Below are positions 36,318 through 44,476 of a DNA stretch of 51,476 bases, one piece after another (the first letter of the stretch is position 1; the number at the start of each line of letters is the position of its first letter). The notes under the pieces are model-generated. The model searched no databases and had not been told where the DNA came from. It was given only the letters and a program-made list of their open reading frames with translations. Made by a program: the position numbers and the translations under genes. This DNA is from CAZNNH01 sp964574335. GTDB lineage: Bacteria > Acidobacteriota > Vicinamibacteria > Fen-336. The stretch lies in NCBI GenBank assembly GCA_964574335.1, contig CAZNNH010000027.1:1-51476 (forward strand). The letters run 5' to 3'.

Positions 36318-37454
36318 ATGCGACACCCACCACGGACGCCTGAACCCTCCTGGTACCTCAGGGGACTGGGGGAGGGGGAGCGGGTCTGGATCATCGAGAT
36401 CACCAAGATCCCTTTCCGCGTCGGCCGTCGCCCTGGTCTCGATCTGAGCCTGCCCGCCGAGTCGGTCTCCGGCGAGCACGCCGAGCTCTATCACGAGGGC
36501 CCCAGCCTGAGGCTGCGCGACCTCGGGAGCACCAACGGCACCTTCGTCAACCGCCAGCGGATCCAGGACGCCGAGGTCCACGACGGAGACGTGGTGCACT
36601 TCGCCGATCTCGAGTTCCAGCTTGGCCAGATGGAAGACCGGAACCGGCCCCGTCGGACCACGGCCGTGGTCCCGAAGCTCCCGGCGGAGGTCCGCTTCGT
36701 CCAGGGGACGCGCGAGCTGGGCGAGCTGATCCGCGACCGGGCGGTGGCCTCGGTCTACCAGCCGATCCTGGAGCTCCCCAGCCGGAAGGTCATCGGATAC
36801 GAGGCGCTCGGCCGCGGCCGCCACCCGGGTCTGCCGCAGGGGCCGAGCGAGCTGTTCAAGATCGCCAAGAGCGTCAACCGCGAGGTGGAGCTGTCCGCGC
36901 TGTTCCGCGAGCAGATCCTGGAGACGGTCTGCGAGCGCCACGACCTGCCGGCCCTGTTCCTGAACACCCATCCCTCGGAGGTGGGCCAGCCGGACCACCT
37001 GTGGGCCACCATCGACGCCGCCCTGTCCACCTGCAAGCTCAAGCTGGTGATCGAGATCCACGAGGCCGCCATCGTCGAGATCAAGGGGATCGCCGAGCTC
37101 AAGCAGCGTCTGGCCAGCCTCGGCGTCCAGCTCGCCTACGACGACTTCGGCTCGGGCCAGGCGCGGCTTCTGGAGCTGGCCGAGGTGCCCCCGGACTACC
37201 TGAAGTTCGACATCCGCTTCGTCCGCGGCATCGACCAGGCCTCGGCGTCGAAGCGCCGCCTGCTGGGCTCGCTGGTGAAGGCGGCGCTCGACCTCGGCGT
37301 GAGCGCCCTGGCCGAGGGCATCGAGACCGAAGGCGAGGCCGCCGTCTGCGAGGAGCTGGGCTTCACCCATGCCCAGGGCTTCTTCTACTCGTACCCGATC
37401 CCCGTCGAGGAGATCGCTCTCCCGAACGGCGAGCGGCCTCCCAAGGCTCCCTGA
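36318..37454 (+). CDS. FHA-EAL protein (c-di-GMP phosphodiesterase)
   Basis: A 378-aa protein joining an N-terminal FHA domain (about 20-110: RVGRRPGLDLSLP, SGEHAELYH, GSTNGTFVNRQRI) to an EAL domain (about 130-372). The catalytic set appears complete: E162-A-L in YEALGRGRHPG, Asn in LFLNTHP, Glu in LVIEIHE, DDFGSGQARL, Lys in YLKFD, Glu in AEGIETE and Gln in HAQGFFYS. It probably degrades c-di-GMP under control of phosphothreonine binding. It lies 64 nt after the kinase on the same strand, which supports kinase-to-EAL signalling. Confidence 0.9.
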   Translation: MRHPPRTPEPSWYLRGLGEGERVWIIEITKIPFRVGRRPGLDLSLPAESVSGEHAELYHEGPSLRLRDLGSTNGTFVNRQRIQDAEVHDGDVVHFADLEFQLGQMEDRNRPRRTTAVVPKLPAEVRFVQGTRELGELIRDRAVASVYQPILELPSRKVIGYEALGRGRHPGLPQGPSELFKIAKSVNREVELSALFREQILETVCERHDLPALFLNTHPSEVGQPDHLWATIDAALSTCKLKLVIEIHEAAIVEIKGIAELKQRLASLGVQLAYDDFGSGQARLLELAEVPPDYLKFDIRFVRGIDQASASKRRLLGSLVKAALDLGVSALAEGIETEGEAAVCEELGFTHAQGFFYSYPIPVEEIALPNGERPPKAP

Positions 37455-37513
37455 GCGTTCCCGAGGCCGTCGCTTGCCACGGGATGTCGCGCCCGTGGCG
37501 CTGGAGGTGAGGT

Positions 37514-38503
37514 TTGAGCCGTCCTTACGAGCGTGAGCGGCAGGTGGCGATCGACGCGGTCCGGAGGGCCAGCGCCGTGTGCGGGCAGGTCCAGGCCAAC
37601 CTGGTCACCGCCGAGACCCTGGAAAAGAAAGACAAGAGCCCGGTGACGGTGGCCGACTTCGCCTCCCAGGCCATCGTCAGCTCGGTGCTCGCTGCGGCGT
37701 TCCCCGACGACCCGCTGGTGGGCGAGGAGGAGGCGGCGGAGCTCCGATCGGAGAAGCGGGAGCGGGAGCGGGGGCTGGTGGTGGGCCACGTCGGCCGGGG
37801 GCTGGGGATCGAGGCCGATCCCGAGGCGGTCCTCTCCTGGATCGATCGCGGCGCCGGTCCCTGCCCGTCCTCCGGCCGCTTCTGGACCCTGGACCCGATC
37901 GACGGCACCAAGGGCTTCCTGCGCGGGGAGCAGTATGCGGTGGCCCTGGCCTTGATCGAGAACGGGCAGGTGGTGCTCGGCGTTCTCGGCTGCCCGAACC
38001 TCGAAGACGGCCGGGGCGGAATGGGGGCGCTGGTGGTGGCCAGCCGCGGGCGCGGCGCCTTCGGCCTATCGCTGGGGTCCGGCGGGGAGGAGCGGCAGGT
38101 ACACGTGCGCGAGGTCACGGATCCGGCCCAGGCGCGCCTGACCGAGTCGGTGGAGGCCGCCCACTCGGACCACGACAAGGCGTCTCTGATCGCGCGCCGC
38201 CTCGGCGTGACCCAGCCCGGGGTGCGCATGGACAGCCAGGCCAAGTACGCGGCGGTGGCCCGCGGCGACGCCGACGTCTACCTGCGGCTCCCCACCCGCC
38301 CCGGCTACCGCGAGAAGATCTGGGACCACGCCGCCGGCAGCCTGGTGGTGACGGAGGCCGGCGCCACGGTCAGCGACGTGGACGGCCGTCCCCTCGACTT
38401 CGCCCGCGGTCGCACCCTGGACGGGAACCGGGGGGTGGTGGTCGCGCCGGCGGCCATCCATCAGGCGGTGCTCGACGCGGTTCGTGAGGAGGGGATCGGG
38501 TAG
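37514..38503 (+). CDS. 3'(2'),5'-bisphosphate nucleotidase (CysQ/Hal2-like)
   Basis: A 329-aa magnesium-dependent phosphatase of the inositol monophosphatase superfamily. VGEEEAAEL carries the first metal glutamate, LDPIDGTKGFLRG the DPxDGTxxF motif (near 127), and IWDHAAGSLVVTEAGATVSD the C-terminal WDxAAG motif. Length and the GFLRG extension fit plant or yeast Hal2-type PAP phosphatases rather than short CysQ. It would remove 3'-phosphoadenosine phosphate from sulfate metabolism. The start is TTG at 37514 after an excellent GGAGGTGAGG site. It is convergent with the hemerythrin gene 6 nt away. Confidence 0.88.
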   Translation: MSRPYERERQVAIDAVRRASAVCGQVQANLVTAETLEKKDKSPVTVADFASQAIVSSVLAAAFPDDPLVGEEEAAELRSEKRERERGLVVGHVGRGLGIEADPEAVLSWIDRGAGPCPSSGRFWTLDPIDGTKGFLRGEQYAVALALIENGQVVLGVLGCPNLEDGRGGMGALVVASRGRGAFGLSLGSGGEERQVHVREVTDPAQARLTESVEAAHSDHDKASLIARRLGVTQPGVRMDSQAKYAAVARGDADVYLRLPTRPGYREKIWDHAAGSLVVTEAGATVSDVDGRPLDFARGRTLDGNRGVVVAPAAIHQAVLDAVREEGIG

Positions 38504-38509
38504 GCGGCC

Positions 38510-38980
38510 CTAGCGTCGCTTCGATGCCCGCATGGGCGCCGGCTTGGACCTGGGCGTCGGCTCGGCCGACTGCGCTCCCGCGGCCTTGAGGTGTTCGGCG
38601 AGCTTCCGGTCGGGGCCCTCGATGTGCTCCAGCAGCCACGGCCGGAGCTCGCCCATCAGGCCGGCGGCCGAGCGCGGCTTGCCCGAGGCGTAGAGGCCGC
38701 GCAGGTGGTCGAGCTGACCGACCAGCCGCTGGTGCTCCCGCACGTGCGAGTCCCGCTCCGGGTGGGCGGCCTCGTCCATCAGCCGCTCCTCGACCGCGAA
38801 GTGCTCCCGGGTGCGCTCGAGCAGGCCGCCCATCAGCTCGGCGAGCATGACCGGGTCGGCACCTCGCCTGACGGCGTTCTCGATCGCCTCGACGCTGCGC
38901 ACCATGCGGCGGTGATCCGCGTCGATGGACTCGATGCCCAGCGAGAGGTCCGACGCCAAGCCTGTGTCGTCAGCGGTCAC
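38510..38980 (-). CDS. Hemerythrin-like di-iron protein
   Basis: A 156-aa protein containing all seven expected ligands: H23, H60, E64, H79, H83, H119 and D124, with canonical spacing (HFAVEE, HVREH, HIEGPD). It should bind O2 or NO at a di-iron site in the cytoplasm. The tail from about 135 is a basic, low-complexity extension (RSKPAPMRASKRR) that could contact nucleic acid or a partner. It is divergent from a secreted-protein gene; a palindrome at 39073-39097 lies between them. Confidence 0.9.
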   Translation of the reverse strand: MTADDTGLASDLSLGIESIDADHRRMVRSVEAIENAVRRGADPVMLAELMGGLLERTREHFAVEERLMDEAAHPERDSHVREHQRLVGQLDHLRGLYASGKPRSAAGLMGELRPWLLEHIEGPDRKLAEHLKAAGAQSAEPTPRSKPAPMRASKRR

Positions 38981-39072
38981 GCTCTCCCGTTCCCTCCGAG
39001 GCAGACTTGGAGCGAGGTTACGTCAGTTGGCCCGCTGGGCGCAAACCTCTCCCACGATCCGTCCTTCGCCCT

Positions 39073-39097
39073 CGGAAGGATATCGGATATCCTCCCG
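39073..39097. promoter_or_regulatory. 25-bp palindrome, probable operator
   Basis: AGGATATC-G-GATATCCT is a perfect 8+1+8 palindrome, extended by CGG/CCG with one mismatch to 25 bp. It lies in the 180-nt divergent gap between the hemerythrin and secreted-protein genes. Its AT-rich core stands out from GC-rich surroundings. A dimeric repressor site is likely; which regulator is unknown. Confidence 0.6.
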
Positions 39098-39160
39098 CCA
39101 GATCGCCTGCAGGCGGGGCCGTCTCGGCTGTGGGCGTCGTTCGACGGTGGGGAGGTGGGC

Positions 39161-39634
39161 ATGACGGGTAGGGGAGTGGCGCTGGTGGCGACCGCAGCCG
39201 TGCTCCTGATCGGAGCGAGCTCGGCGCAGAAAGAGTCCGATGCGGTCCTCGAGGCCACGCTGAAGAACGTGGCAGCGGACTTCTTGACCGACGACGTCCA
39301 GGCCATCGGAACGGTCGCCTGCGTCCAGCTCCGGTCGGGCGAGGAGTCGGAGGGCTCGCCCAGCGAGATCCCGGAGGGCTTCACGGCCATGTCGAAGATC
39401 CGCCGCGCCGCCGAGTGCAAGGCGGAGCCGGACGGGGCCTACGAGCTGGGCACCCACGCGCCGGCCTTCATCATCACCGTGGGACCCATAGAGTGGAAGT
39501 CGGGCGACGAGGCCCACGTGCACGTGCGGTACTTCCGCTCGCAGAAGGACACGGGGAGCCGCGTCTACCGCGTGGTGCGAGAGGCCTCCGGCTGGATCTC
39601 GCTGGGCCAGATAATCCAGATGTCGCCTGCATGA
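39161..39634 (+). CDS. Small secreted protein of unknown function
   Basis: A 157-aa protein beginning with a signal peptide (basic MTGRG, hydrophobic VALVATAAVLLIGASSA, likely cleavage after SSA/Q). The mature part has a Cys pair (VACVQL, AAECKAE) able to form a disulfide, and beta-rich sequence ending YRVVREASGWISLGQ, like a lipocalin- or NTF2-like fold. The ATG at 39161 has GGGGAGGTGGG upstream; longer frames lack a signal peptide. I do not recognise the family. Confidence 0.75.
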   Translation: MTGRGVALVATAAVLLIGASSAQKESDAVLEATLKNVAADFLTDDVQAIGTVACVQLRSGEESEGSPSEIPEGFTAMSKIRRAAECKAEPDGAYELGTHAPAFIITVGPIEWKSGDEAHVHVRYFRSQKDTGSRVYRVVREASGWISLGQIIQMSPA

Positions 39635-39710
39635 GGTGAGGCGGGGCCGCGAGATCGCTACGCTCTCGCTCCGCAACTGCGTGTCAGGCGGACAGAGCCG
39701 AGGCTGACGG

Positions 39711-40163
39711 GTGGCCGCGCGTTTGCCGAAGTGGACGGAGCGGGACTTCGAGCAGTTGTCCTGGCACGACAACCACGTCCATGGGATCCGAATCGTGGGC
39801 GGCGAGGACGGGCATGGCGAGCTGGTGCTGGACATTGATCACATCGTCGAATGGCAGTGCCCGCCAGACGGTTCGTTCGGCTTTCGTGTCGCCCCTGCGA
39901 CGCTCACGTTCCACGAGGTGATGGATCTCTGCATCGGGATCGACTACTCGGCGGTGACCGCGGGGATTGTCCCACCATCGATCGGCGAGATCGTGCAGGA
40001 GAAGGGCGGGAGCACGGGCGACGACGCCCAGCACCGGTGGCGCATCAAGATCAACTGGCCGGTGGGAGAGATCACCTTCGCAGCCCGTGGCTTCACGCAG
40101 GTCCTGCGGGCCGAGCCGGTGGTGATCGGCGAGCAGTGTCTTGACCCGGCACGACGTGAGTAG
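39711..40163 (+). CDS. Conserved hypothetical protein (LSWHDNHVHG motif)
   Basis: A 150-aa soluble protein starting with GTG at 39711. It has WTERDFEQLSWHDNHVHGI, then DIDHIVEW, APATLTFHEV and a C-terminal GEITFAARGFTQVLRAEPV, a mixed beta-rich pattern. The His/Asp-rich N-terminal motif looks conserved and could bind a metal. I cannot name a family. It is the first of three small genes in a row with slightly lower GC than the pilus region, with the next start overlapping its end. Confidence 0.6.
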   Translation: MAARLPKWTERDFEQLSWHDNHVHGIRIVGGEDGHGELVLDIDHIVEWQCPPDGSFGFRVAPATLTFHEVMDLCIGIDYSAVTAGIVPPSIGEIVQEKGGSTGDDAQHRWRIKINWPVGEITFAARGFTQVLRAEPVVIGEQCLDPARRE

Positions 40164-40566
40164 AAGCTCGCGCCCCAAGGACGCCGTCGCGCCGGAATCG
40201 GAGCCCACGGCGACTGTCGCCACCTTCCTCAGCCCGGCACACGCGCACGCCTGCCAGGGCGCCCTCGAGGACGCCGGACTGGAGGTCTGGGTCATCGACG
40301 AGATGCTGGGAACCACGTACGCGGTGGGTATCGGGACGCGGGTCCTGGTCCGACAGCAGGATCTCGAAGCGGCGCAAGCCGTCCTGGATGGGCTGGAGGA
40401 CGTCCCCATCACCGCCGATGCGCTGCCCCCGGAGCTGGCGGAGCCTCCGTGTCCCGCCTGCGGCTCCGCGAAGGTGACGCAGTTCGTCGCGATGGACGAC
40501 GGCCTCTGGAAGTACCGGTGCACGGAGTGCTCGAACGAGTGGTCCGACGATGACGAGCCCGCCTGA
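40156..40566 (+). CDS. DUF2007-like protein with C-terminal zinc ribbon
   Basis: A 136-aa protein. The first part (about 15-75: ATFLSPAHAHACQGALEDAGL, YAVGIGTRVLVRQQDLEAA) resembles the ferredoxin-like DUF2007 signal-transducing domain. The end carries CPAC and, 20 residues on, CTEC, a treble-clef or zinc-ribbon quartet. The start is GTG at 40156, 8 nt before the end of the preceding gene; a TTG at 40141 would add five residues. Its end overlaps the next ATG by 17 nt. Confidence 0.65.
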   Translation: MSRSSRPKDAVAPESEPTATVATFLSPAHAHACQGALEDAGLEVWVIDEMLGTTYAVGIGTRVLVRQQDLEAAQAVLDGLEDVPITADALPPELAEPPCPACGSAKVTQFVAMDDGLWKYRCTECSNEWSDDDEPA

Positions 40567-41107
40567 CCAGCCGACCAACCCGTCAACCACGGGGTCGCTC
40601 GGCAGCTACCACTGGGCCGAGGACTGGGAGGCGGACCTGGGTGCCACCGAGGTCGTTGCTGCGTTGGCGGGCCGTCTGGTCGGCCTTCGCGGCGTCTGCG
40701 TGTCGTGGGATGCGGGTCTCCTCGACCCAGCAAGACTCGAGCAACCGGGATGGAGTCTGGTGGCGGCCTACGCATTGTCGCCGGAGCTCGACGAGGCCAC
40801 CCTGCAGGCATGGCCCACCTCCGGCGGGGACTGGGACGAGTGGTACCTCTTCTCGGAGCCGCCTCTCCTGAGGGGCCGCCTGCACGCCTTCTGCAACTAC
40901 CCGGCGCTGTCGGTGGGGCAGGCAGCCGAGCTTCGAGAATGGCCGACGGGCTTCGATCTCCAGGCGCAACTGGAGCGGAACCGTCCCCGTCTCGTGGTCG
41001 GCGAAGGGACGCGCCTGTTCGCCCTCACGCCCGAGCTGTCGGTTGTGGAGGAGTTCCAGGGATTGTGTGCGCGCCATAGATCCGGAGGTGAGACCTCCGA
41101 AGCGTGA
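40550..41107 (+). CDS. Hypothetical protein, Trp-rich
   Basis: A 185-aa soluble protein with many tryptophans (SYHWAEDWEADL, AWPTSGGDWDEWYLF) and a Cys in HAFCNYPA. It overlaps the preceding gene by 17 nt and has coherent hydrophobic spacing, which supports a real gene. No known family is recognised. Small acidic Trp-rich proteins in accessory clusters are sometimes immunity proteins, but nothing here proves it. About 140 nt follow to the next possible small gene. Confidence 0.55.
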   Translation: MTSPPDQPTNPSTTGSLGSYHWAEDWEADLGATEVVAALAGRLVGLRGVCVSWDAGLLDPARLEQPGWSLVAAYALSPELDEATLQAWPTSGGDWDEWYLFSEPPLLRGRLHAFCNYPALSVGQAAELREWPTGFDLQAQLERNRPRLVVGEGTRLFALTPELSVVEEFQGLCARHRSGGETSEA

Positions 41108-41244
41108 TTCCGCCATGGGCGGACTCGCCTTGGAGGGCCACACGGGGGCAAGATCGGCATGGCCCCGTACCTCGTCGTCTTGTCGACGACAGGCGAGTCT
41201 GGCCCGTGTGCGGAAACACCCGAGGCGCGGCACGGAGCGGCCTC

Positions 41245-41433
41245 TCAGGCAGGCTCCTCGTCAGGCACGAACACCGTGTCCACCGCGACGGCCGCCGCGA
41301 TCAGCAGCTCACCGTCCGGCTTGGTGGCCGTGATGGTCGCCCGGTAGATCCACCCTCCGGGCACGGCAAGCCGATCCGTTCGCTCGAGGCTGCCGCCTAT
41401 GGCTCCTTCAGTGACGACTTCCCAGCCCTTCAT
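41245..41433 (-). CDS. Possible 62-aa protein
   Basis: A short leftward frame encodes MKGWEVVTEGAIGGSL and, further on, WIYRATITATKPDGELL, ending in an acidic DEEPA. Alternating hydrophobic residues look like a small beta sheet. There is no clear ribosome site, and it could be a fragment of a longer lost gene. Kept at low confidence because competing frames look less protein-like. Confidence 0.35.
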   Translation of the reverse strand: MKGWEVVTEGAIGGSLERTDRLAVPGGWIYRATITATKPDGELLIAAAVAVDTVFVPDEEPA

Positions 41434-41913
41434 GGCCAGAAGGTTACCTGCGGCTCTGCCGCCCGCGCCGGCCCTTGTGACAGTTCAGGGTGGTGTCCCA
41501 AGCGGTGGCGGGGAAGCCCTGGGCATGCCGAGGGCCGCGCTCCGAGTCCATGCAAGCGGTAGGCACCGAGCAGCCAAACGGGCCGTGCGCGACCGCTCGG
41601 GCCTTGGTGGCGGCAGCGGTGGTGATCGCCCTGGCGGCGGGATATTCCCCTTCACGGAGCCCAGGCTGTGGCCAACCAGGTCAACGCCCTCGAGGCTCCG
41701 TTGGCAGACAAGAACGAGGGCTTCTCGCTCGCGAACTTCGTGATCGTCGTAGTCGGCGGAGCGCTGTGTGCCCGGGCACTCCTGTCGTCGGTACACTGGT
41801 TCGCAGAGAAGGTGGGTGGCGGTCTCTGGGCGGCGCGCCGCTGCGCATTCGGCGGCGGCACGACACGCGAGGCGGGCGAGCCAGAGCAGACCGCGACCGT
41901 CCCTATGGCTTGT
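41434..41913. other. Gene-poor stretch left of the island
   Basis: No frame in these 480 nt looks like a real protein. Overlapping frames are Arg/Pro/Ala-rich and lack start context. It may hold decayed DNA from earlier insertions next to the tRNA-derived boundary. No strong hairpin or promoter is seen. Confidence 0.4.
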
Positions 41914-41966
41914 TGGAGTTGGTGTCAGGGGCGGAATTGAACCGCCGACACGCGAATCCTGAGTCC
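41914..41966 (-). repeat. att-like direct repeat: 3' half of tRNA-Phe (degraded)
   Basis: Aligns with 44477-44530 over 53 nt with one 1-nt gap and about six mismatches. Exact blocks are TGGAGTTGGTG, AGGGGCGGAAT and GAACCGCCGACACGCGAAT. It covers the T-arm, 3' acceptor strand and CCA region plus about 6 nt beyond, but the acceptor strand is one base short and no 5' half exists, so it is not a working tRNA. Confidence 0.8.
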
Positions 41967-42532
41967 TAGGGGAGCGAGCGGACATTCTGCACCATTTGCG
42001 TGAACCCTTGTCAATACTGGACGGAATCGCAGGCCGGGAAGGCGTCCGGACCCGTTCGGACAGGTATCGAAAGGATGGCCACAGAACAGCCACAGCCGGC
42101 GAGGCCGAGAAGATTCGCGTGGCGGGGGTGCGCAGCCGACGAGGCACGCGGTCTGGATCGTGGGGTTGCCGGTACGTCTCGTCCGTGACCCGGGTGCGGT
42201 GATCGGAGCCGACACAGGGGGGGTGAGCCTCGGCGGCACGCCATCTGGAAACTAGGCACCTGTGGGCACCGTCGCGCTCATGCTCCAAGGGGAGGACGCA
42301 GAAGTGACGGGCAGCGGCGCCCGCCGGAGACCCGTCCGGGGGCTTCTCTTCTCTCTTGTCATTCCGCCCTAGGTATACAATGCGAACTAGAGGGGTCGGC
42401 AGCAGCCGGGGGGGGCGGCGAATGAGGATTCGGGCATTTCTGTGAAGTACTGGCCGAAATCCGGCGCACAAGAGAGAGACTACCGAAGCAGGCCCCCCGA
42501 AGTGGCGTCCCCACAAGACGCCCTGTCCGAAG
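41967..42532. other. Left non-coding part of the island
   Basis: A 566-nt stretch without a convincing gene. It includes the -10 box at 42376 and a G-rich run near 42409. A 37-codon frame from GTG at 42442 overlaps the 85-aa gene but has no further support. The long leader before the first cargo gene could hold regulation; no clear riboswitch or terminator fold is seen. Confidence 0.4.
42376..42381 (+). promoter_or_regulatory. Putative -10 box TACAAT for the cargo operon
   Basis: TACAAT within GTATACAATG, the same string as upstream of pgi. A TTGTCA at 42356-42361 is only 14 nt away, so spacing is short. It would give a leader of about 145 nt to the ATG at 42533. Confidence 0.4.
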
Positions 42533-42790
42533 ATGACCATAGAGGAGCGAGATAGGCTGTTGGCCAGCTCGGTCCCCGAGAATCCAGCCCGCCCCGAATC
42601 GCGGCGCTTCGCGCTAAGGCGCGCTCAGGGTGGCATCGAGTGCTTCGCGGCTCAGCTCACCCAGTGGGAACAGGGCGAGCCGGTCTTTCACGGCTACCCG
42701 ATATCTCACGTCCCGCCAGGGGTGCTTCGCGTGTTCAGAGATCAGGGCCTGATCACCGCCGCTGAGTTCAAGCGGCTTCTCCGGAGCTGA
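42533..42790 (+). CDS. 85-aa island protein with FHGYP motif
   Basis: A small soluble protein. The N-terminal 25 residues are charged and variable. The core has GIECFAAQLTQWEQGEPVFHGYPISHVPPGVLRVF split by a turn, and ends LITAAEFKRLLRS, a helix with basic residues. VFHGYP-xx-HVPPGVLR looks like a conserved signature, but I cannot tie it to a named family. It ends 3 nt before the 495-aa gene, with the same strand and island boundaries, so the two form one operon and probably act together, as in toxin-antitoxin or defence pairs. That role is inference. Confidence 0.7.
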   Translation: MTIEERDRLLASSVPENPARPESRRFALRRAQGGIECFAAQLTQWEQGEPVFHGYPISHVPPGVLRVFRDQGLITAAEFKRLLRS

Positions 42791-42793
42791 CCA

Positions 42794-44281
42794 ATGCAGT
42801 TCGGCAACCAGTTGTCTCTTGCCGTCGAGCTGGATCCCCTCCAGCCAACGTGGGAACGGCGGTATGCACCAGAGAGGGAGGCATGGGCTCAGCTCCGAGT
42901 CTGGATTGGTGGGAAGAACCTCTGCCGACACACCTTGCCGGGAGCTGACCAGATAGTCGACGCAGTGAACGTACCCCTGGCGCCGATGGCCGACTGGCTC
43001 GTTCGCTCTTGGCTGCACCTGCTATTCGAAGAACGTCCCTCACTGTTCAGTGTGGCCGATCGTCTACACGAGAGCTACGATCGCTGGGGCAGAGTAGTCC
43101 CGCATGCAGATGTGGGCGAGGACGCATGGTACGACGCTCGCGACGAGTGGTGGTCTCGCCATTTCGTCCTGGCCGGAGCCGACGGCGCCTATCTCCCGGA
43201 CATGGCTCTTGTTCGCGACGGAGAGAAGCTCCTCGTCGATTGGGCCCGGCCGAGCCGCATCACGGACTCTGATCCTGAGTTCGTGTGCTCAGAAGGCCGA
43301 GGGAGCTTGGATTGGGACGAAGCCGACGACACGCTTTCCGGTTTCGTCGCGTACGTGGCTGAATGCCTGCGAGATGCCGGCTTGTCGGACCTCTATCAGT
43401 GGGTCGCTCACAAGGATCCGCTCCGCCAGCTCCCGAGGGAGATACTCAAGGCGTTGCCGCTGTACACGGGCCGATCGGATAGGGAACTGCTGAGTCTCGC
43501 TCGGGTGTCGGATCTGGCGTCACTGCCACGGGCACTTGGGCTTGAGGCCGAAGCGGACGACCCGGCCGCGAGCCCCATCACCCAGACGCTTCGCGATCTG
43601 CCCGCAGGCATGCCCATGGACTTCGGAGACACGCTCGCGGCGCTGGACGCGAACATCCAGGGGGCCGGTGGCCCGCTGAAACGACTTCGGGACGTCGCGA
43701 GAGACGCCCAACGAGGAGCGGAGGACGACATCAAGGAGGGCTATCTCACCGCTGTTGCCATGCGGAACGATCTTGGTCTGGACGGCAAGCCCGTTGACGA
43801 TGTCGGGGAGATCCTCCGTCTGCTTGAGATCAAGTCGAAGACCGTGGCGGTTGTGGCGAAGGACGCGCGCATGATAACCGGGCTTCGGGAAGGTCAAGGT
43901 GCCGCCACGATCGTGCTGGACTCGCCTCGAACCAAGGACGAGTGGGGACGAAGGTTCGAGCAGGTTCGAGCGCTGGGGCATCTCCTCCTGGATCCAACGA
44001 GAGGAGGAGCGCTAGGTGCCGCATCGTCCTCGTTTCCGACTGGGCGCCGCAGTCGCCGATCAGGCGCCTTCGCTGCTGAGTTCTTGCTTCCCAGGACCGC
44101 TCTGGACGAAGTCACCGAGGGCAGGCTTGACAAGGGTGCAGAGCCGAAGGTGTTCGAGCGCCTCATGCGCCGGTACGGTGTGGGCGCACAGACGGCGGCC
44201 TACCATCTCTGGAATGGCGACCTTCTCTCAAGCCGTTCCGTGCGAGATCAACTGATCGAAGAATACGCCCACTTCTCCTGA
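42794..44281 (+). CDS. Island protein with degenerate ImmA/IrrE-like domain
   Basis: A 495-aa protein. The C-terminal third resembles the ImmA/IrrE metallopeptidase fold. EQVRALGHLLLD (390-400) is at the place of the family's HELGHxxxH-type helix, GAFAAEFLLPRTAL (424-437) matches the EANxFAAxLLMP segment, and FERLMRRYGVGAQTAAYHLW matches the closing helix-turn-helix-like part. The usual HExxH is RALGH, and the third ligand position is Arg/Ser, so zinc binding is probably lost apart from H396. The N-terminal 300 residues (Trp-rich, with LAGADGAYLPDMALV) are not recognised. ATG at 42794 follows GGAG; the only upstream partner is the 85-aa gene. Confidence 0.72.
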   Translation: MQFGNQLSLAVELDPLQPTWERRYAPEREAWAQLRVWIGGKNLCRHTLPGADQIVDAVNVPLAPMADWLVRSWLHLLFEERPSLFSVADRLHESYDRWGRVVPHADVGEDAWYDARDEWWSRHFVLAGADGAYLPDMALVRDGEKLLVDWARPSRITDSDPEFVCSEGRGSLDWDEADDTLSGFVAYVAECLRDAGLSDLYQWVAHKDPLRQLPREILKALPLYTGRSDRELLSLARVSDLASLPRALGLEAEADDPAASPITQTLRDLPAGMPMDFGDTLAALDANIQGAGGPLKRLRDVARDAQRGAEDDIKEGYLTAVAMRNDLGLDGKPVDDVGEILRLLEIKSKTVAVVAKDARMITGLREGQGAATIVLDSPRTKDEWGRRFEQVRALGHLLLDPTRGGALGAASSSFPTGRRSRRSGAFAAEFLLPRTALDEVTEGRLDKGAEPKVFERLMRRYGVGAQTAAYHLWNGDLLSSRSVRDQLIEEYAHFS

Positions 44282-44476
44282 GGGTAGGCCCAGTTATTGA
44301 CGGTCGTCGCCTGCGCGACGTGTGCAGACAGGGAACTGGGTCTGTTCTCCCTCGCGGCGGGCGCACTCCTCAGACGCCGCGCCCTCCCCGGTGGCCCGTG
44401 GGCACCATCGCGGAGGTGGCCGGTTGAAAGGGCAGTGGCCTGGGAGTCACCGGCGATCAGCCAGGACAGTCGCTGG

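Noticed and set aside
41668..41940. 90-codon rightward frame near the left island boundary
   Set aside because: Runs into the tRNA-derived repeat, where its end is a translation artefact; no ribosome site or coherent composition.
41914..41966. A second functional tRNA at the left repeat
   Set aside because: No 5' half, an acceptor strand one base short and altered anticodon loop; only the 3' half is present.
42442..42555. 37-codon frame from GTG upstream of the 85-aa gene
   Set aside because: It overlaps the next gene by 23 nt and has no ribosome site or recognisable motif. A leader peptide is possible but not supported.
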